A stretch of DNA of 64,000 bases from an uncultured Prevotellaceae bacterium (GCA_937877605.1 CALFJA010000055.1:1-64000), one strand, 5' to 3'. Numbered from the stretch's first letter, positions 8,448 to 18,484 are shown. The notes: generated from the sequence alone by a model not told the origin. Translations and numbers: made by a program.

Positions 8448-10217
8448 ATGTCAAACTTTAAAAATGTTGAGCCGCTGGCTGAATTCAACTGGGAACAGTT
8501 TGAACAAGGCACTACATCAGAGGTGGCTAAAGAAGAAGTTGAAAAGGCTTACGAAGAAACCCTTAACAAGGTCAGTGAGCATCAGGTTGTTGACGGAAAA
8601 GTTATTTCAGTCGACAAGAAAGAAGTTATCATCAACATCGGTTACAAGAGCGACGGTGTAATTCCCGCCTCAGAATTCCGCTACAATCCCGATTTGAAAG
8701 TAGGTGACATTGTAGAAGTTTATGTTGAAAACCAAGAGGACAAGAAAGGCCAACTCATCCTCTCACACAAGAAAGCCCGCATGAGCAAGAGTTGGGATCG
8801 CGTAAATGCAGCCTTGGAGAAAGAAGAGGTTGTACAAGGTTTCATCAAGTGCCGCACCAAGGGTGGCATGATTGTCGATGTGTTTGGCATCGAGGCATTC
8901 CTTCCCGGCAGTCAGATTGATGTACACCCCATCCGCGACTACGATGTATTCGTAGGAAAGACCATGGAGTTCCGCATCGTGAAGATCAACCAGGAGTATC
9001 GCAATGTTGTTGTTTCCCACAAGGCTCTTATCGAAGCTGAGTTGGAAGCTCAGAAGAAAGAAATCATCGGTCGCCTTGAAAAGGGTCAGATCCTTGAAGG
9101 TACCGTTAAGAATATCGTTAGCTACGGTGTATTCGTTGACCTCGGTGGCGTTGACGGACTCATCCATATCACAGACCTTTCTTGGGGCCGCGTAAGTGAT
9201 CCACACGAAGTCGTTGCTCTCGACGACAAGATTCAGGTTGTCATTCTCGACTTCGACAACGAGAAGCAGCGCATCGCCTTAGGTCACAAGCAACTGACAC
9301 CGCATCCATGGGATGCACTGGACAAGGAACTCAAGGTAGGCGACCATGTAAAAGGAAAAGTAGTTGTCATTGCCGACTACGGCGCATTTGTTGAGGTTGC
9401 CCCTGGCGTAGAAGGACTGATTCATGTATCAGAAATGTCCTGGAGCCAGCATCTGCGCAGTGCACAGGAATTCCTCAATGTAGGCGACGAAGTTGAAGCT
9501 GTTATCCTCACTCTCGAACGCGAAGACCGCAAGATGAGCCTGGGCATCAAGCAACTCAAGGCCGACCCATGGGAAACCATCGAAGAGAAATATCCCGTTG
9601 GAAGCAAGCATACTGCCAAAGTACGTAACTTCACCAACTTCGGTATCTTCGTAGAACTTGAAGAAGGTGTAGACGGACTCATCCACATCAGCGACCTTTC
9701 TTGGACACAGCGCGTAAAGCATCCGTCAGAATTCACACAGGTTGGTGCTGAAATTGATGTTGTTGTTCTTGAAATTGACAAGGAGAACCGTCGTCTCAGC
9801 CTCGGTCACAAGCAATTGGAAGAAAATCCTTGGGATGCTTATGAAACACTGTATGTTCCAGGAACCATTCATACTGGCAAGGTTGCTGAGCTTATGGACA
9901 AGGGAGCCGTCATCGCTCTGAACGAAGGTGGTGAAGGATTTGCCACTCCGAAGCACCTGGTTAAGGAAGACGGTTCACAGGCACAGCAAGGTGAAGAACT
10001 CCCGTTCAAGGTTATTGAGTTCGTAAAGGACACCAAGCGCATCATCCTTTCCCACAGCCGCACTTTCGAGGATGTCAAGGAAGAGCCGAAACCGGCAAAG
10101 AAGACTCCTGCAAAGAAGGCTGATGCACCACAAGTGAACAATGTTGCAGCCAGCACATCGTTGGGTGACCTTGATGTTCTGGCCGACCTCAAGGCAAAAA
10201 TGGAACAAGGAGAATAA
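8448..10217 (+). CDS. rpsA: 30S ribosomal protein S1
   Basis: The 589-residue protein contains six S1 RNA-binding repeats; the clearest are GTVKNIVSYGVFVDLGGVDG, VIADYGAFVEVAPGVEGLIH and NFTNFGIFVELEEGVDGLIH. S1 helps mRNA bind the 30S subunit, which matters in Bacteroidetes where Shine-Dalgarno pairing is little used. The C-terminus carries a lysine/proline-rich tail (EEPKPAKKTPAKK) before a short acidic end. It is transcribed alone and ends at a terminator at 10241. Confidence 0.96.
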   Translation: MSNFKNVEPLAEFNWEQFEQGTTSEVAKEEVEKAYEETLNKVSEHQVVDGKVISVDKKEVIINIGYKSDGVIPASEFRYNPDLKVGDIVEVYVENQEDKKGQLILSHKKARMSKSWDRVNAALEKEEVVQGFIKCRTKGGMIVDVFGIEAFLPGSQIDVHPIRDYDVFVGKTMEFRIVKINQEYRNVVVSHKALIEAELEAQKKEIIGRLEKGQILEGTVKNIVSYGVFVDLGGVDGLIHITDLSWGRVSDPHEVVALDDKIQVVILDFDNEKQRIALGHKQLTPHPWDALDKELKVGDHVKGKVVVIADYGAFVEVAPGVEGLIHVSEMSWSQHLRSAQEFLNVGDEVEAVILTLEREDRKMSLGIKQLKADPWETIEEKYPVGSKHTAKVRNFTNFGIFVELEEGVDGLIHISDLSWTQRVKHPSEFTQVGAEIDVVVLEIDKENRRLSLGHKQLEENPWDAYETLYVPGTIHTGKVAELMDKGAVIALNEGGEGFATPKHLVKEDGSQAQQGEELPFKVIEFVKDTKRIILSHSRTFEDVKEEPKPAKKTPAKKADAPQVNNVAASTSLGDLDVLADLKAKMEQGE

Positions 10218-10240
10218 TACCCTAACCATAAAAGCAGATT

Positions 10241-10268
10241 AAAAGCTCGCATTTTTTGCGAGCTTTTT
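10241..10268 (+). terminator. rpsA intrinsic terminator
   Basis: AAAAGCTCGCA pairs with TGCGAGCTTTT across a short T-rich loop and runs into eight T residues. Confidence 0.92.
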
Positions 10269-10291
10269 TTTGTTATTTTACAGAAAACACC

Positions 10292-10299
10292 TAATTTTG
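10292..10299 (+). promoter_or_regulatory. rho promoter, -7 box
   Basis: TAATTTTG matches TAnnTTTG. The predicted start near 10306 gives a leader of about 147 nt, far longer than for neighbouring genes. Confidence 0.6.
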
Positions 10300-10306
10300 C
10301 CAGCGT

Positions 10307-10437
10307 AAAGGAAAATAGTTCCTTTTATGTTTATGTTTCCGACAAGGAAACTTTTCTAACAATCAATAAGTACAATAACTAAGGCCTGACTCGCTTTCAT
10401 AAGCGATGCTGTGCAGATGCAACTGCATGAACAGGCC
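10307..10437 (+). promoter_or_regulatory. Structured 5' leader of rho, including a predicted three-way junction
   Basis: Three elements follow one another. AAAGGAA/TTCCTTT (10307-10325) forms a hairpin. GTTTCC/GGAAAC (10335-10351) is followed by TTTTCT and resembles a weak attenuator. Then GGCCTG (10383-10388) pairs with CAGGCC (10432-10437), enclosing TCGCTT/AAGCGA (10391-10406, loop TCAT) and TGCAG/CTGCA (10412-10427). All listed arms are perfect complements. The element ends 16 nt before the rho start. Autoregulation of rho by leader attenuation is known in other bacteria; here it is inferred. Confidence 0.55.
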
Positions 10438-10453
10438 AAAACAATACTATTAT

Positions 10454-12280
10454 ATGATATACACTAAAGACGAACTCATGTCCAAGACCGTGACAGAGTT
10501 GAAACAATTGGCAAAAGAATTAGGACTGAAAATCAAAAGCAACTCCACCAAGGAGAATATTGCCTACGACATTCTGGACCAACAAGCCATTGATCAAAGT
10601 AACAAGCCCCAGACTGCCCCTAAGAAAAGAACAAGAATAAAGCATTCCACCAAGGAAACTACTGAAGAAGTTGCGATTGCAGAAGAAGTTGCTAAGAGTG
10701 AACCGAAAGAGCCCAAGCGTAGAACAAGGAAGATGAAAGAAACTGGCGATATAGCCCAAACAACATCCGAAGACACTGTCAATACGACATCGAAAAAAGT
10801 GGCCCTTGACAGAGACCTCTTTACCGAAACTTCCAATTACGAAACCGATAAACCTTCAGCCGAACCGTCACCGTCCCCAAAGACTGCTGACGCACCTAAC
10901 CTGATTAGTCAACTTCAGGAGAAAATGAACCGACAGAACGATGTTGCCGATTCACAGGCTGAAGTTGCCCAACCGGAAGTTTGGGCGGACGACCCAGCCG
11001 ACGGGACTGATTTTATCCCCGTTGTCGATATTGCCATTGAAGACATTGAGGCACTGCCCAATTACGATATGCTGGATAATCCCGTTGACATCGAAGCCAA
11101 TGAAACAACTGAGAAAACAGCCCTCGATGGGAAACCGTCCAGGTTCAATTTCGACAACATCGTGGAAGTGAACGGAGTGTTGGAAATCTCTGCCGACGGC
11201 AACAACAGTTTCGGTTTCATCCGTTCCAGCGACTACAACTACCTGTCTTCACCCGACGATGTGTTTGTCTCCAACACACAAATCAGGCAATACGGACTGA
11301 AAATCGGCGATGTCATTGAAGGCCGTGTCCGTCCGCCAATGGAAGGTGAAAAGTATTTTGCACTGACCAGCATCCAGAAAATCAATGGCCGTGCACCTGA
11401 AGCCATCCGCGACCGTATTGCCTTCGAGCATCTCACCCCTCTGTTCCCTGACGAGAAATTCGACCTATGTTCCACACCAGCGACCACCAACCTCTCCACT
11501 CGGATTGTAGACCTCTTCTCCCCCATTGGCAAAGGCCAGCGCGCACTTATCGTAGCCCAACCCAAGACTGGTAAGACGCTGCTAATGAAAGACATTGCCA
11601 ACGCCATTGCATCTAACCATCCCGAGGCCTATCTCATGATGCTCCTCATCGACGAGCGCCCTGAAGAGGTTACCGACATGGCACGCACCGTCAATGCCGA
11701 AGTCATAGCATCGACTTTCGACGAGCCGGCCGACAAACATGTGAAGATTGCCGGTATTGTCCTTGAGAAAGCAAAGCGGTTGGTTGAATGCGGACACGAT
11801 GTAGTCATCTTCCTCGATTCCATCACCCGTCTGGCCCGTGCCTACAACACGGTGTCGCCGGCTAGCGGGAAAGTGCTCACCGGTGGTGTCGATGCCAACG
11901 CGCTACAGAAGCCCAAGCGCTTCTTCGGAGCAGCACGAAACATCGAGAACGGAGGTTCGCTCACCATCATCGCCACGGCACTCATCGACACTGGCTCCAA
12001 GATGGACGAGGTCATCTTCGAAGAATTCAAGGGAACGGGCAACATGGAACTGCAGCTAGACCGCACCCTTTCCAACAAGCGTATCTTCCCGGCTGTCAAC
12101 TTAGTTGCCTCCAGCACACGAAGGGACGAACTGCTGCAAGACCGGACCACACTCGACCGAATGTGGATTCTCCGCAAGCACATTGCCGACATGACAGCCG
12201 TGGAAGCCATGAATACCATTCACGACCGAATTCTCCATACAAAAGACAACGATGAGTTCCTACTATCCATGAACTCATAA
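10454..12280 (+). CDS. rho: Transcription termination factor Rho
   Basis: Rho is a hexameric RNA helicase that ends transcription. An N-terminal SAP-like helix pair ([18 protein letters not shown]) is followed by about 150 residues of charged, low-complexity insert ([15 protein letters not shown]), as in other Bacteroidetes Rho proteins. The RNA-binding cold-shock-like domain is at [18 protein letters not shown]. The ATPase core has Walker [40 protein letters not shown] and the Q/R-loop region [21 protein letters not shown] start at 10454 ([11 protein letters not shown]); the frame is open back to 10406, but that ATG lies inside the leader structure. Confidence 0.96.
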   Translation: MIYTKDELMSKTVTELKQLAKELGLKIKSNSTKENIAYDILDQQAIDQSNKPQTAPKKRTRIKHSTKETTEEVAIAEEVAKSEPKEPKRRTRKMKETGDIAQTTSEDTVNTTSKKVALDRDLFTETSNYETDKPSAEPSPSPKTADAPNLISQLQEKMNRQNDVADSQAEVAQPEVWADDPADGTDFIPVVDIAIEDIEALPNYDMLDNPVDIEANETTEKTALDGKPSRFNFDNIVEVNGVLEISADGNNSFGFIRSSDYNYLSSPDDVFVSNTQIRQYGLKIGDVIEGRVRPPMEGEKYFALTSIQKINGRAPEAIRDRIAFEHLTPLFPDEKFDLCSTPATTNLSTRIVDLFSPIGKGQRALIVAQPKTGKTLLMKDIANAIASNHPEAYLMMLLIDERPEEVTDMARTVNAEVIASTFDEPADKHVKIAGIVLEKAKRLVECGHDVVIFLDSITRLARAYNTVSPASGKVLTGGVDANALQKPKRFFGAARNIENGGSLTIIATALIDTGSKMDEVIFEEFKGTGNMELQLDRTLSNKRIFPAVNLVASSTRRDELLQDRTTLDRMWILRKHIADMTAVEAMNTIHDRILHTKDNDEFLLSMNS

Positions 12281-12285
12281 ACAGC

Positions 12286-12316
12286 AAAAAGGAGTCCTTC
12301 GCAGGGCTCCTTTTTT
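12286..12316. terminator. Intrinsic terminator between rho and the TPR gene
   Basis: AAAAAGGAG and CTCCTTTTTT pair around an inner CCT/AGG with a TCGC loop and one mismatch. It lies between convergent genes and may work both ways. Confidence 0.85.
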
Positions 12317-12327
12317 CGTATCTCCAT

Positions 12328-14469
12328 TTATTCGTTTTTCCAATCTGCCAGGATATGTATTTCCGTCTCTGTCAGTCCGTTGGCCATCAACAGCGGCCTG
12401 TCCTTCTGGATGGATGCCATCACAGACCCCTCACATTCCTTTATCAACGCCGTAGCCGCTTCCATGTCGTGGGCTGCCGCCAGCACATAGCACATGAGCA
12501 GTCTGTCCGTGTCAGTAGGTTCGGCAACCGCCATGAGCTTCTCTGCAATCGGCCGGGCCGCATCTGCCTTTCCTTGGAGTAACAGGGCATGTGCCAAATC
12601 CCGCTGGATGTTCATTTCCTCCGGCTGGGTATAATATAATTTGAACAGCAGGTCCGATGCCTCCTTTGCCCGGCCGTCTGCCAGCAGTGCCGAAGCAAGT
12701 GCCTGAGCCACGCGCTGGGAAAAAGGTCTTTGCTGATACAACTCACTGTACAAGGTTGCCGAACGCCCATACTGCCTGCTGAGATAATAGCAGCGTGCCA
12801 GTGCCACGGTCACTCCCCAATGCATGGGATTGTCCTCATAGAGGTTTTCCAGCAAGAGCTGTGCCTGAAGGTATTCCCCTTTGAGCAGGAGGTGGCGGGC
12901 ATGGAGCAAGGCTGTTCCCGTGTCCACGCCGTGCGGCAAGTTGCGGAACATCATTTCAAGGTATTCTGTGTACTGATGCTTGAAAAGGAACTTCAGACAT
13001 TCTTTCAGTCCCTCGTCTGTATCTTTCACAAAGAAACGGCACACACCGTCCAATGCCGACGATGGCTGCGCCACATCGAAAGGATTGCAGAATGCACTCT
13101 GGAACTGACCGAATCTGTAGAAACGGTATAAATCCTTAATGTAGCCCGGCTGCATATAGTCGGTTATATCACTACGGTAGTTCACCTGCGGCCCAAAGGC
13201 CGAAGCGTCCGAAAGGGCATCCAACATGTTGGGCGGCAACTGACTGATGAGCGCATCCAGGTTCAGCGCCAGCGAGTATTTGTCCGAGTCGCAGAAGGCA
13301 TCCGTCCGTGCCAGTGCTTTCAGCAGTGCCTGCCGCTCTGGCGTCTTGTTTCTGTTCAGTTCGGAATGGTCGGCATCGAACGGCAGCAGCCAGTTACAGG
13401 TATTGTCGTATGCCATGAAGAACGGATGCCGCTTAGTCTGTGCCATTCCGCCGAAATAGATGTCGGCTCCCTCCCTGATCATGTCCTGCATCTGCGAGAG
13501 ATGTTCCTCCAGTTCGTCCATGGCCTGCTCGGTCTCCTCTTGGCGGAGCACTTCCTCAACCGACCTGTCCTCCATGTCGTCGGCAAACATTTCCTTTATC
13601 AGGGCTTGGTTATCAAGCAGCGTCGGGAGTATGTCTTGCTTTATCTTCTGCATATCCCGGTCGGCATTGGCAGCCAGCACCATGAGTCGCAGCAGTTCGT
13701 AGAAAGCGTTCTTGTTCCTCCCCACAAGTGTATGGAGCCGCTCTGCCAACTGCGGATAGAGTTCCACAGCCATGTCGGTTGCTATAATCATACCCACGAA
13801 GGCCCGCTTACGGCAGTCGGCATCAACCGACTGTTCGTACACCGTCATGAGTGTTTGCTCTTTGTTGGCGTCAAACACATTGAGGCACCCCAGCGTGACG
13901 GCACTTATCAGCAGCAGCCGGTCGGTCACATCGATGGTCGGGTCCAACAACAGTTGCGTATAGAATACCCTTTTGCTGTCGGTCCATTGTTCCGAGAGGG
14001 TCACCCATTCAAAGAGGGCGTTGATATAACTATGATGCCGTGCAGATATGTGCCTGGCTTTTTCATCGGTGTTCCCCTGCTCCAACGACAGCAAGGAGAT
14101 ATCCTCCACATATCGGCGCAGCGTTGCCACGACCGTCTCGTCGGAAAAGTCGTGCAACTGCATGTGCGAATACACCACCTTGTAATATGGAGTCTGGCTT
14201 TGTTCCACCTCCCTGAAGGCATTGCAGGCCGCCCAGTACACCTGGGTCAGCATTTGCCCATATATTTCCGCCTGTTTCTCATCTGCGTAGCCTTTCAGCA
14301 TGAAGGCCTTCATCCGTCCGTAGTTGGCATCTATGGCGGCAATGGCATCTCCCCTGTTCGGCAGGTGATGTGCGTCAAGGTATTGCTTCAATAGCGCAAG
14401 CGACTGCCCCAATTGTTTCTCCACAACAAGGGCCTTGTACAGTTCCGATGATTTTATGCTGTTAAACAT
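12328..14469 (-). CDS. Large TPR-containing protein, function unknown
   Basis: The 713-residue protein is not assigned to a named family. The N-terminal two thirds look all-helical. Helical repeats of TPR type are clear near the C-terminus (HARHLLLKGEYLQAQLLLE, LARCYYLSRQYGRSATLY, LAHALLLQGKADAARPIAEK). No signal peptide or membrane segment is seen, so a cytoplasmic scaffold is the simplest reading. The start at 14469 (MFNSIKSSELYKAL) was chosen over the open extension to 14616, which runs into the previous gene. It lies 58 bp after the lipoprotein gene on the same strand, probably co-transcribed; a hairpin-forming repeat separates them. Confidence 0.7.
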   Translation of the reverse strand: MFNSIKSSELYKALVVEKQLGQSLALLKQYLDAHHLPNRGDAIAAIDANYGRMKAFMLKGYADEKQAEIYGQMLTQVYWAACNAFREVEQSQTPYYKVVYSHMQLHDFSDETVVATLRRYVEDISLLSLEQGNTDEKARHISARHHSYINALFEWVTLSEQWTDSKRVFYTQLLLDPTIDVTDRLLLISAVTLGCLNVFDANKEQTLMTVYEQSVDADCRKRAFVGMIIATDMAVELYPQLAERLHTLVGRNKNAFYELLRLMVLAANADRDMQKIKQDILPTLLDNQALIKEMFADDMEDRSVEEVLRQEETEQAMDELEEHLSQMQDMIREGADIYFGGMAQTKRHPFFMAYDNTCNWLLPFDADHSELNRNKTPERQALLKALARTDAFCDSDKYSLALNLDALISQLPPNMLDALSDASAFGPQVNYRSDITDYMQPGYIKDLYRFYRFGQFQSAFCNPFDVAQPSSALDGVCRFFVKDTDEGLKECLKFLFKHQYTEYLEMMFRNLPHGVDTGTALLHARHLLLKGEYLQAQLLLENLYEDNPMHWGVTVALARCYYLSRQYGRSATLYSELYQQRPFSQRVAQALASALLADGRAKEASDLLFKLYYTQPEEMNIQRDLAHALLLQGKADAARPIAEKLMAVAEPTDTDRLLMCYVLAAAHDMEAATALIKECEGSVMASIQKDRPLLMANGLTETEIHILADWKNE

Positions 14470-14527
14470 GGTGAAGGAGGAAGGTGGAAATACTTGTCCG
14501 CTCGCTAAGCGCTTCGCTTGCGAAGAA

Positions 14528-15403
14528 CTAATTACTAATTTTTCCGAACTTGAACTTCGGCAGGCGCGGCAAAGTCTTCTCGTCCACGCCGAGGTGCTCC
14601 TTGAGCAGCGGAGCATAGGCTTTCAGACCGTGTTTGTTCAGGGAGTCACACGCCCGGTTATACCCCTTCACGAAGACACCCACCTGACGATTCCTGCGAG
14701 CATCTTCCTTATCGGCGGTCCGCATGGCAAAGGTCGACAAATAGGTTTTCATCTTCCTGCTGTCGGCGATGCTCTTGTGTCCGCCCATGAGTGCCATCGT
14801 GGCCTGTGGCTCTGGCAGCCACATGGCGTCCATGGCATTGTTCTGGAGCATCTGCAAGCGTATCTCCACATCGTTCACCTGTATTTTGAAGGTCGTTGCA
14901 GAGGAAGGATGCGCCGCCAGCACTTGGTCGGTCAGCCAGTCGGTGGCAGAATAGCGTGTCATCGCCACCAACTTGTCGCCCAGGTTCTTCGGGTCCGATA
15001 CACGCGTGCCCTTATTCGTGATAAGCAACCAGTACAGTTCGGTGTTTCCCATGGCAGCCAACAGCGGCTCCTTGCTGTTCACGAAGTCGATGCGCATGGT
15101 ATCGCTGGCACCGACATCCACCGACTTGTCCAGCAGTGCATGTTCAATGTCAATCTGCGACTTCAACGGCTTTACCAAGAAACTGTCGGGGATGTCCTTG
15201 AAATATCCGGCATCCACCGCCACCCATACGGGCAGGCAGTCCATGGTGGGTAGCACGGCAATCTTCAGCGCCTTCTTTTCCTTGCGCATCTTTTCCGTGT
15301 TCAGCGAGTCACGCTCAGCCTGTTTTTCCTTATACGATGCCCCGCAGGCCGCCATCATCGATACGGTCACGGCCAACAAACAGAGGTATGTCAATTTCTT
15401 CAT
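14528..15403 (-). CDS. Lipoprotein related to ABC-type solute-binding proteins
   Basis: The 291-residue protein has a lipoprotein signal (MKKLTYLCLLAVTVSMMAAC, cysteine at 20) and so should be lipid-anchored outside the inner membrane. The mature part resembles periplasmic binding proteins of the NMT1/SsuA type: KIAVLPTMDCLPVWVAVDAG, then VDVGASDTMRIDF and DAMWLPEPQATMALM. No permease or ATPase lies nearby, which is odd for a transport receptor, so a non-transport role is possible. The ATG at 15403 is preferred to the GTG at 15409. The downstream partner is the TPR gene; upstream lies the trailer end of the CRISPR array. Confidence 0.72.
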   Translation of the reverse strand: MKKLTYLCLLAVTVSMMAACGASYKEKQAERDSLNTEKMRKEKKALKIAVLPTMDCLPVWVAVDAGYFKDIPDSFLVKPLKSQIDIEHALLDKSVDVGASDTMRIDFVNSKEPLLAAMGNTELYWLLITNKGTRVSDPKNLGDKLVAMTRYSATDWLTDQVLAAHPSSATTFKIQVNDVEIRLQMLQNNAMDAMWLPEPQATMALMGGHKSIADSRKMKTYLSTFAMRTADKEDARRNRQVGVFVKGYNRACDSLNKHGLKAYAPLLKEHLGVDEKTLPRLPKFKFGKISN

Positions 15404-15493
15404 GGGCACGAAGTTACAAATAAGCCGCCGCTACACAAAGAAATCAACCCAGTTTTTTCGTTTTTCTATCCGTGGTCAATACAAAATATCGTT

Positions 15494-17170
15494 AGTCTTT
15501 CTTATATTGCTTCTACATCAAACCACAACTGCTCCAGCGTGCGATCTTCCATAATCGCGGTGTTTCTTATATTGTTTCTACATCAAACCACAACTAATGT
15601 TGTCGATGTAGTCTTGCACCACCAGGTGTTTCTTATATTGTTTCTACATCAAACCACAACATAATAATTTGAATTTGAATTGAAACAATGGTGTTTCTTA
15701 TATTGTTTCTACATCAAACCACAACTGAATATTGTTTATCCCTGAATAACTCTGCGGTGTTTCTTATATTGTTTCTACATCAAACCACAACTTTCCTGAA
15801 GATGTTAGATGTTGGAGTCTTGGTGTTTCTTATATTGTTTCTACATCAAACCACAACCTACGAGACAAACGGATGGGTGCAAGGCAGGGTGTTTCTTATA
15901 TTGTTTCTACATCAAACCACAACTTTTGTTTGTTATTTGTTTTGTTATTTAAGGGTGTTTCTTATATTGTTTCTACATCAAACCACAACTAGGTCGCTAT
16001 TTTGTAATTCGTTATAGAGGTGTTTCTTATATTGTTTCTACATCAAACCACAACTTTGGGCTGGGCGTTTCCGCCCAGTCTTTTGGTGTTTCTTATATTG
16101 TTTCTACATCAAACCACAACTTGTCTTGTTGTCGGCGATGCTGACAGCAGGGTGTTTCTTATATTGTTTCTACATCAAACCACAACCGTCAACCGTTGTC
16201 CTTTGCGGATGCCAGCGGTGTTTCTTATATTGTTTCTACATCAAACCACACCCCCCCCTGTTTTCGGTGTTAGTGAACCGCTGGTGTTTCTTATATTGTT
16301 TCTACATCAAACCACAACTTGTCATTTTTCCCATATTAAAACAGTTTAGGTGTTTCTTATATTGTTTCTACATCAAACCACAACTTCGCAGACACCCATT
16401 CCAATTCATCCATGGTGTTTCTTATATTGTTTCTACATCAAACCACAACTTGCTATGGCTGTTCTAACCTGCATCCGTGGTGTTTCTTATATTGTTTCTA
16501 CATCAAACCACAACTTCAACCAGTTTTGCGCAGAAATTGACCCAGGTGTTTCTTATATTGTTTCTACATCAAACCACAACTCTACAAGGGCACGAGCAGG
16601 CTGGCGGCATGGTGTTTCTTATATTGTTTCTACATCAAACCACAACATGCAACTGCGGATAGTTGTCCCACACACGGTGTTTCTTATATTGTTTCTACAT
16701 CAAACCACAACTTGTCGACGACGAGAAACTGGCCATTCCGGGTGTTTCTTATATTGTTTCTACATCAAACCACAACACTTCCTCAATTTCATTCGACCTG
16801 TGGTTAGGTGTTTCTTATATTGTTTCTACATCAAACCACAACTGAAAACATCAATAGTCGGTATAGTCAAGCGGTGTTTCTTATATTGTTTCTACATCAA
16901 ACCACAACCATCTCTCCTGTGACAGGGTCGTAGAGGTGGTGTTTCTTATATTGTTTCTACATCAAACCACAACAACCAACGGGAACGGCATGCGCTGCGT
17001 TGAGGTGTTTCTTATATTGTTTCTACATCAAACCACAACCGCTGCATACGTCTTAACGCTGGACAATGGGTGTTTCTTATATTGTTTCTACATCAAACCA
17101 CAACTGGCAAACGGTCTATGAAATGATGAATGGTGGTGTTTCTTATATTGTTTCTACATCAAACCACAAC
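15494..17170 (-). CRISPR. Type II-C CRISPR array, 26 repeats and 25 spacers
   Basis: The 36-bp repeat reads GTTGTGGTTTGATGTAG... on the minus strand, the sense expected for crRNA since cas9-cas1-cas2 lie upstream on that strand. Spacers are 29 or 30 bp (period 65-66). Repeats 15559 to 17135 are identical except the one at 16217-16252, which has one changed base. The last copy, 15494-15529, has three mismatches and marks the old, leader-distal end. The spacer at 16055-16084 holds a perfect 7-bp hairpin (CTGGGCG/CGCCCAG). No two spacers look alike, and their targets cannot be told from the window. Confidence 0.98.
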
Positions 17171-17283
17171 CTAAGAGATGTATTTTGCTGTTTATAAATG
17201 CGTTACAGCGATGCCTTTGCCTAGGAAGTGGCTTATGTTGGTGGTTCCTTGCGCAAATATATCAAAAAAATTCTAATTGCAAA
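17171..17283 (-). promoter_or_regulatory. CRISPR leader and pre-crRNA promoter
   Basis: On the minus strand TTTG (17283-17280, inside cas2) is followed after 18 bases by TATATTTG (17261-17254), which begins directly at the cas2 stop codon. This predicts a start near 17247 and a transcribed leader of roughly 75 nt before the first repeat. The 91 bp from cas2 to the first repeat hold no gene. Confidence 0.65.
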
Positions 17284-17600
17284 GGCTCGGATATCGTTTT
17301 CTTTTTATCGGCCCCCCAAACATTTATGATGTTTCCATATTGTTTATCTGTTACAGACAATATGCTTACATGCCCTGAAACAGGGACAAACGATCTTATG
17401 CGTTTAATATGCACTTGCTGGCTTTCGTACGAAGCACAATGACGGATATAGACAGAGAACTGCATCATCACGAATCCGTCCTTAATGAGGTTTTTACGAA
17501 ACAGTGCAGCTTCCTTGCGCTGTTTCTTTGTCTCGACAGGGAGATCAAACAATACGAACAGCCACATAATGTGATAGGCATTAAATCGGAGTTCACTCAT
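17262..17600 (-). CDS. cas2: CRISPR-associated endonuclease Cas2
   Basis: The 112-residue protein is a small ferredoxin-fold partner of Cas1 in spacer acquisition. The conserved aspartate is D19 in FVLFDLPVETKKQR. It overlaps the cas1 stop by 4 bp (ATGA), implying translational coupling. Its 3' end contains the -33 element of the array promoter. Length and position next to the array are typical. Confidence 0.95.
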   Translation of the reverse strand: MSELRFNAYHIMWLFVLFDLPVETKKQRKEAALFRKNLIKDGFVMMQFSVYIRHCASYESQQVHIKRIRSFVPVSGHVSILSVTDKQYGNIINVWGADKKKTISEPLQLEFF

Positions 17601-18484
17601 AGAAATGTGGGTAAAGAGAGCGTGTTGGTTTGTTTCTTGTAGAATTTTGCCAACGATGCGGTTGTCATGGAGAGTGCGACCTGCAAAGGGCGTGTAATCT
17701 GGTCCATGCGCACATCTGCTACCAAGAGGCGTAAGAGATAAGGTTTGGTAAATTCGTTCAACTCATTTTCCGCACTGTCATAATATAGCCTATAAACAAT
17801 TTCATCGACGAAAGGGCGATAGGGCTCCATGACATCGTCCGCAAGTGGAAAGGCATTATAGCGATTGCGATGAAAGACTCCGAATGCCGGATAAAGACCA
17901 CTGGAAATGAGTGCACGGGCTACTGCCGCCCGGAGAATGGAATAGCCGTAGTTCAACAAATTGTTTGGTGGGGCTCCATCGCGGTTTCTCCGGAAATCTG
18001 CCCCAAACAGCAAAGACCAATATGTCCGTGCTGCCGCACCCTCGCGGTTGTCACTGTCGCCCGATTTCACATTCTGATAGAACGGGCGAAGCACACGACC
18101 GTCCTTACCGACATTATCAAGCAAAAAACTTTGGTTTCGGATTTTACTTTCAACAAGTTGTTTCCATACTTGCCGCTTCATGGCATCAGATGCTTCAACC
18201 TGACTGGTATAACTTTCTTGCAAAGTCGTGTTACCTTCTAACGACATCAGCATAGACTTTGGCATCTTCCGTTCATCGCAGAACACTACACTCACATTGT
18301 TGTCAGCCAGCATGTTGAGCAAAGGTACCGTCATGCGTACTTGCGGGTGCTCCACCACCACTACCCCAACATCTTCTATGGGGCGTGTGGTTTTCGCACC
18401 ATTCTCCCGATTGGTAATGACCAACTGGTTGTAATGCAGCGAAAGTGACACTGGAGTCTGAAAAAGCAAGGTCTGTTTTATCAT
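17597..18484 (-). CDS. cas1: CRISPR-associated integrase Cas1 (type II)
   Basis: The 295-residue protein integrates new spacers together with Cas2. The metal-binding residues are visible: E148 in DNREGAAARTYW, H205 in GVFHRNRYNAF and D216/D217 in PLADDVMEPYRP. The protein is of the short type II form. It overlaps cas9 by 4 bp upstream and cas2 by 4 bp downstream, so the three cas genes form one coupled operon. No cas4 or csn2 is present, which sets the subtype as II-C. Confidence 0.96.
   Translation of the reverse strand: MIKQTLLFQTPVSLSLHYNQLVITNRENGAKTTRPIEDVGVVVVEHPQVRMTVPLLNMLADNNVSVVFCDERKMPKSMLMSLEGNTTLQESYTSQVEASDAMKRQVWKQLVESKIRNQSFLLDNVGKDGRVLRPFYQNVKSGDSDNREGAAARTYWSLLFGADFRRNRDGAPPNNLLNYGYSILRAAVARALISSGLYPAFGVFHRNRYNAFPLADDVMEPYRPFVDEIVYRLYYDSAENELNEFTKPYLLRLLVADVRMDQITRPLQVALSMTTASLAKFYKKQTNTLSLPTFL

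Noticed and set aside
13366..14394. 342-codon frame antisense to the TPR gene
   Set aside because: No recognizable domain; composition is that of a reversed helical protein gene.
15688..17121. Series of overlapping plus-strand ORFs with repeated LILFLHQTTT-like peptides
   Set aside because: They are translations of the CRISPR repeat, whose length plus spacer (66 bp) keeps frame open; not genes.
15494..17170. Promoters inside each CRISPR repeat, as in some Neisseria II-C arrays
   Set aside because: The repeat contains TTTG but no TAnnTTTG at a usable distance; the leader promoter is a better candidate.
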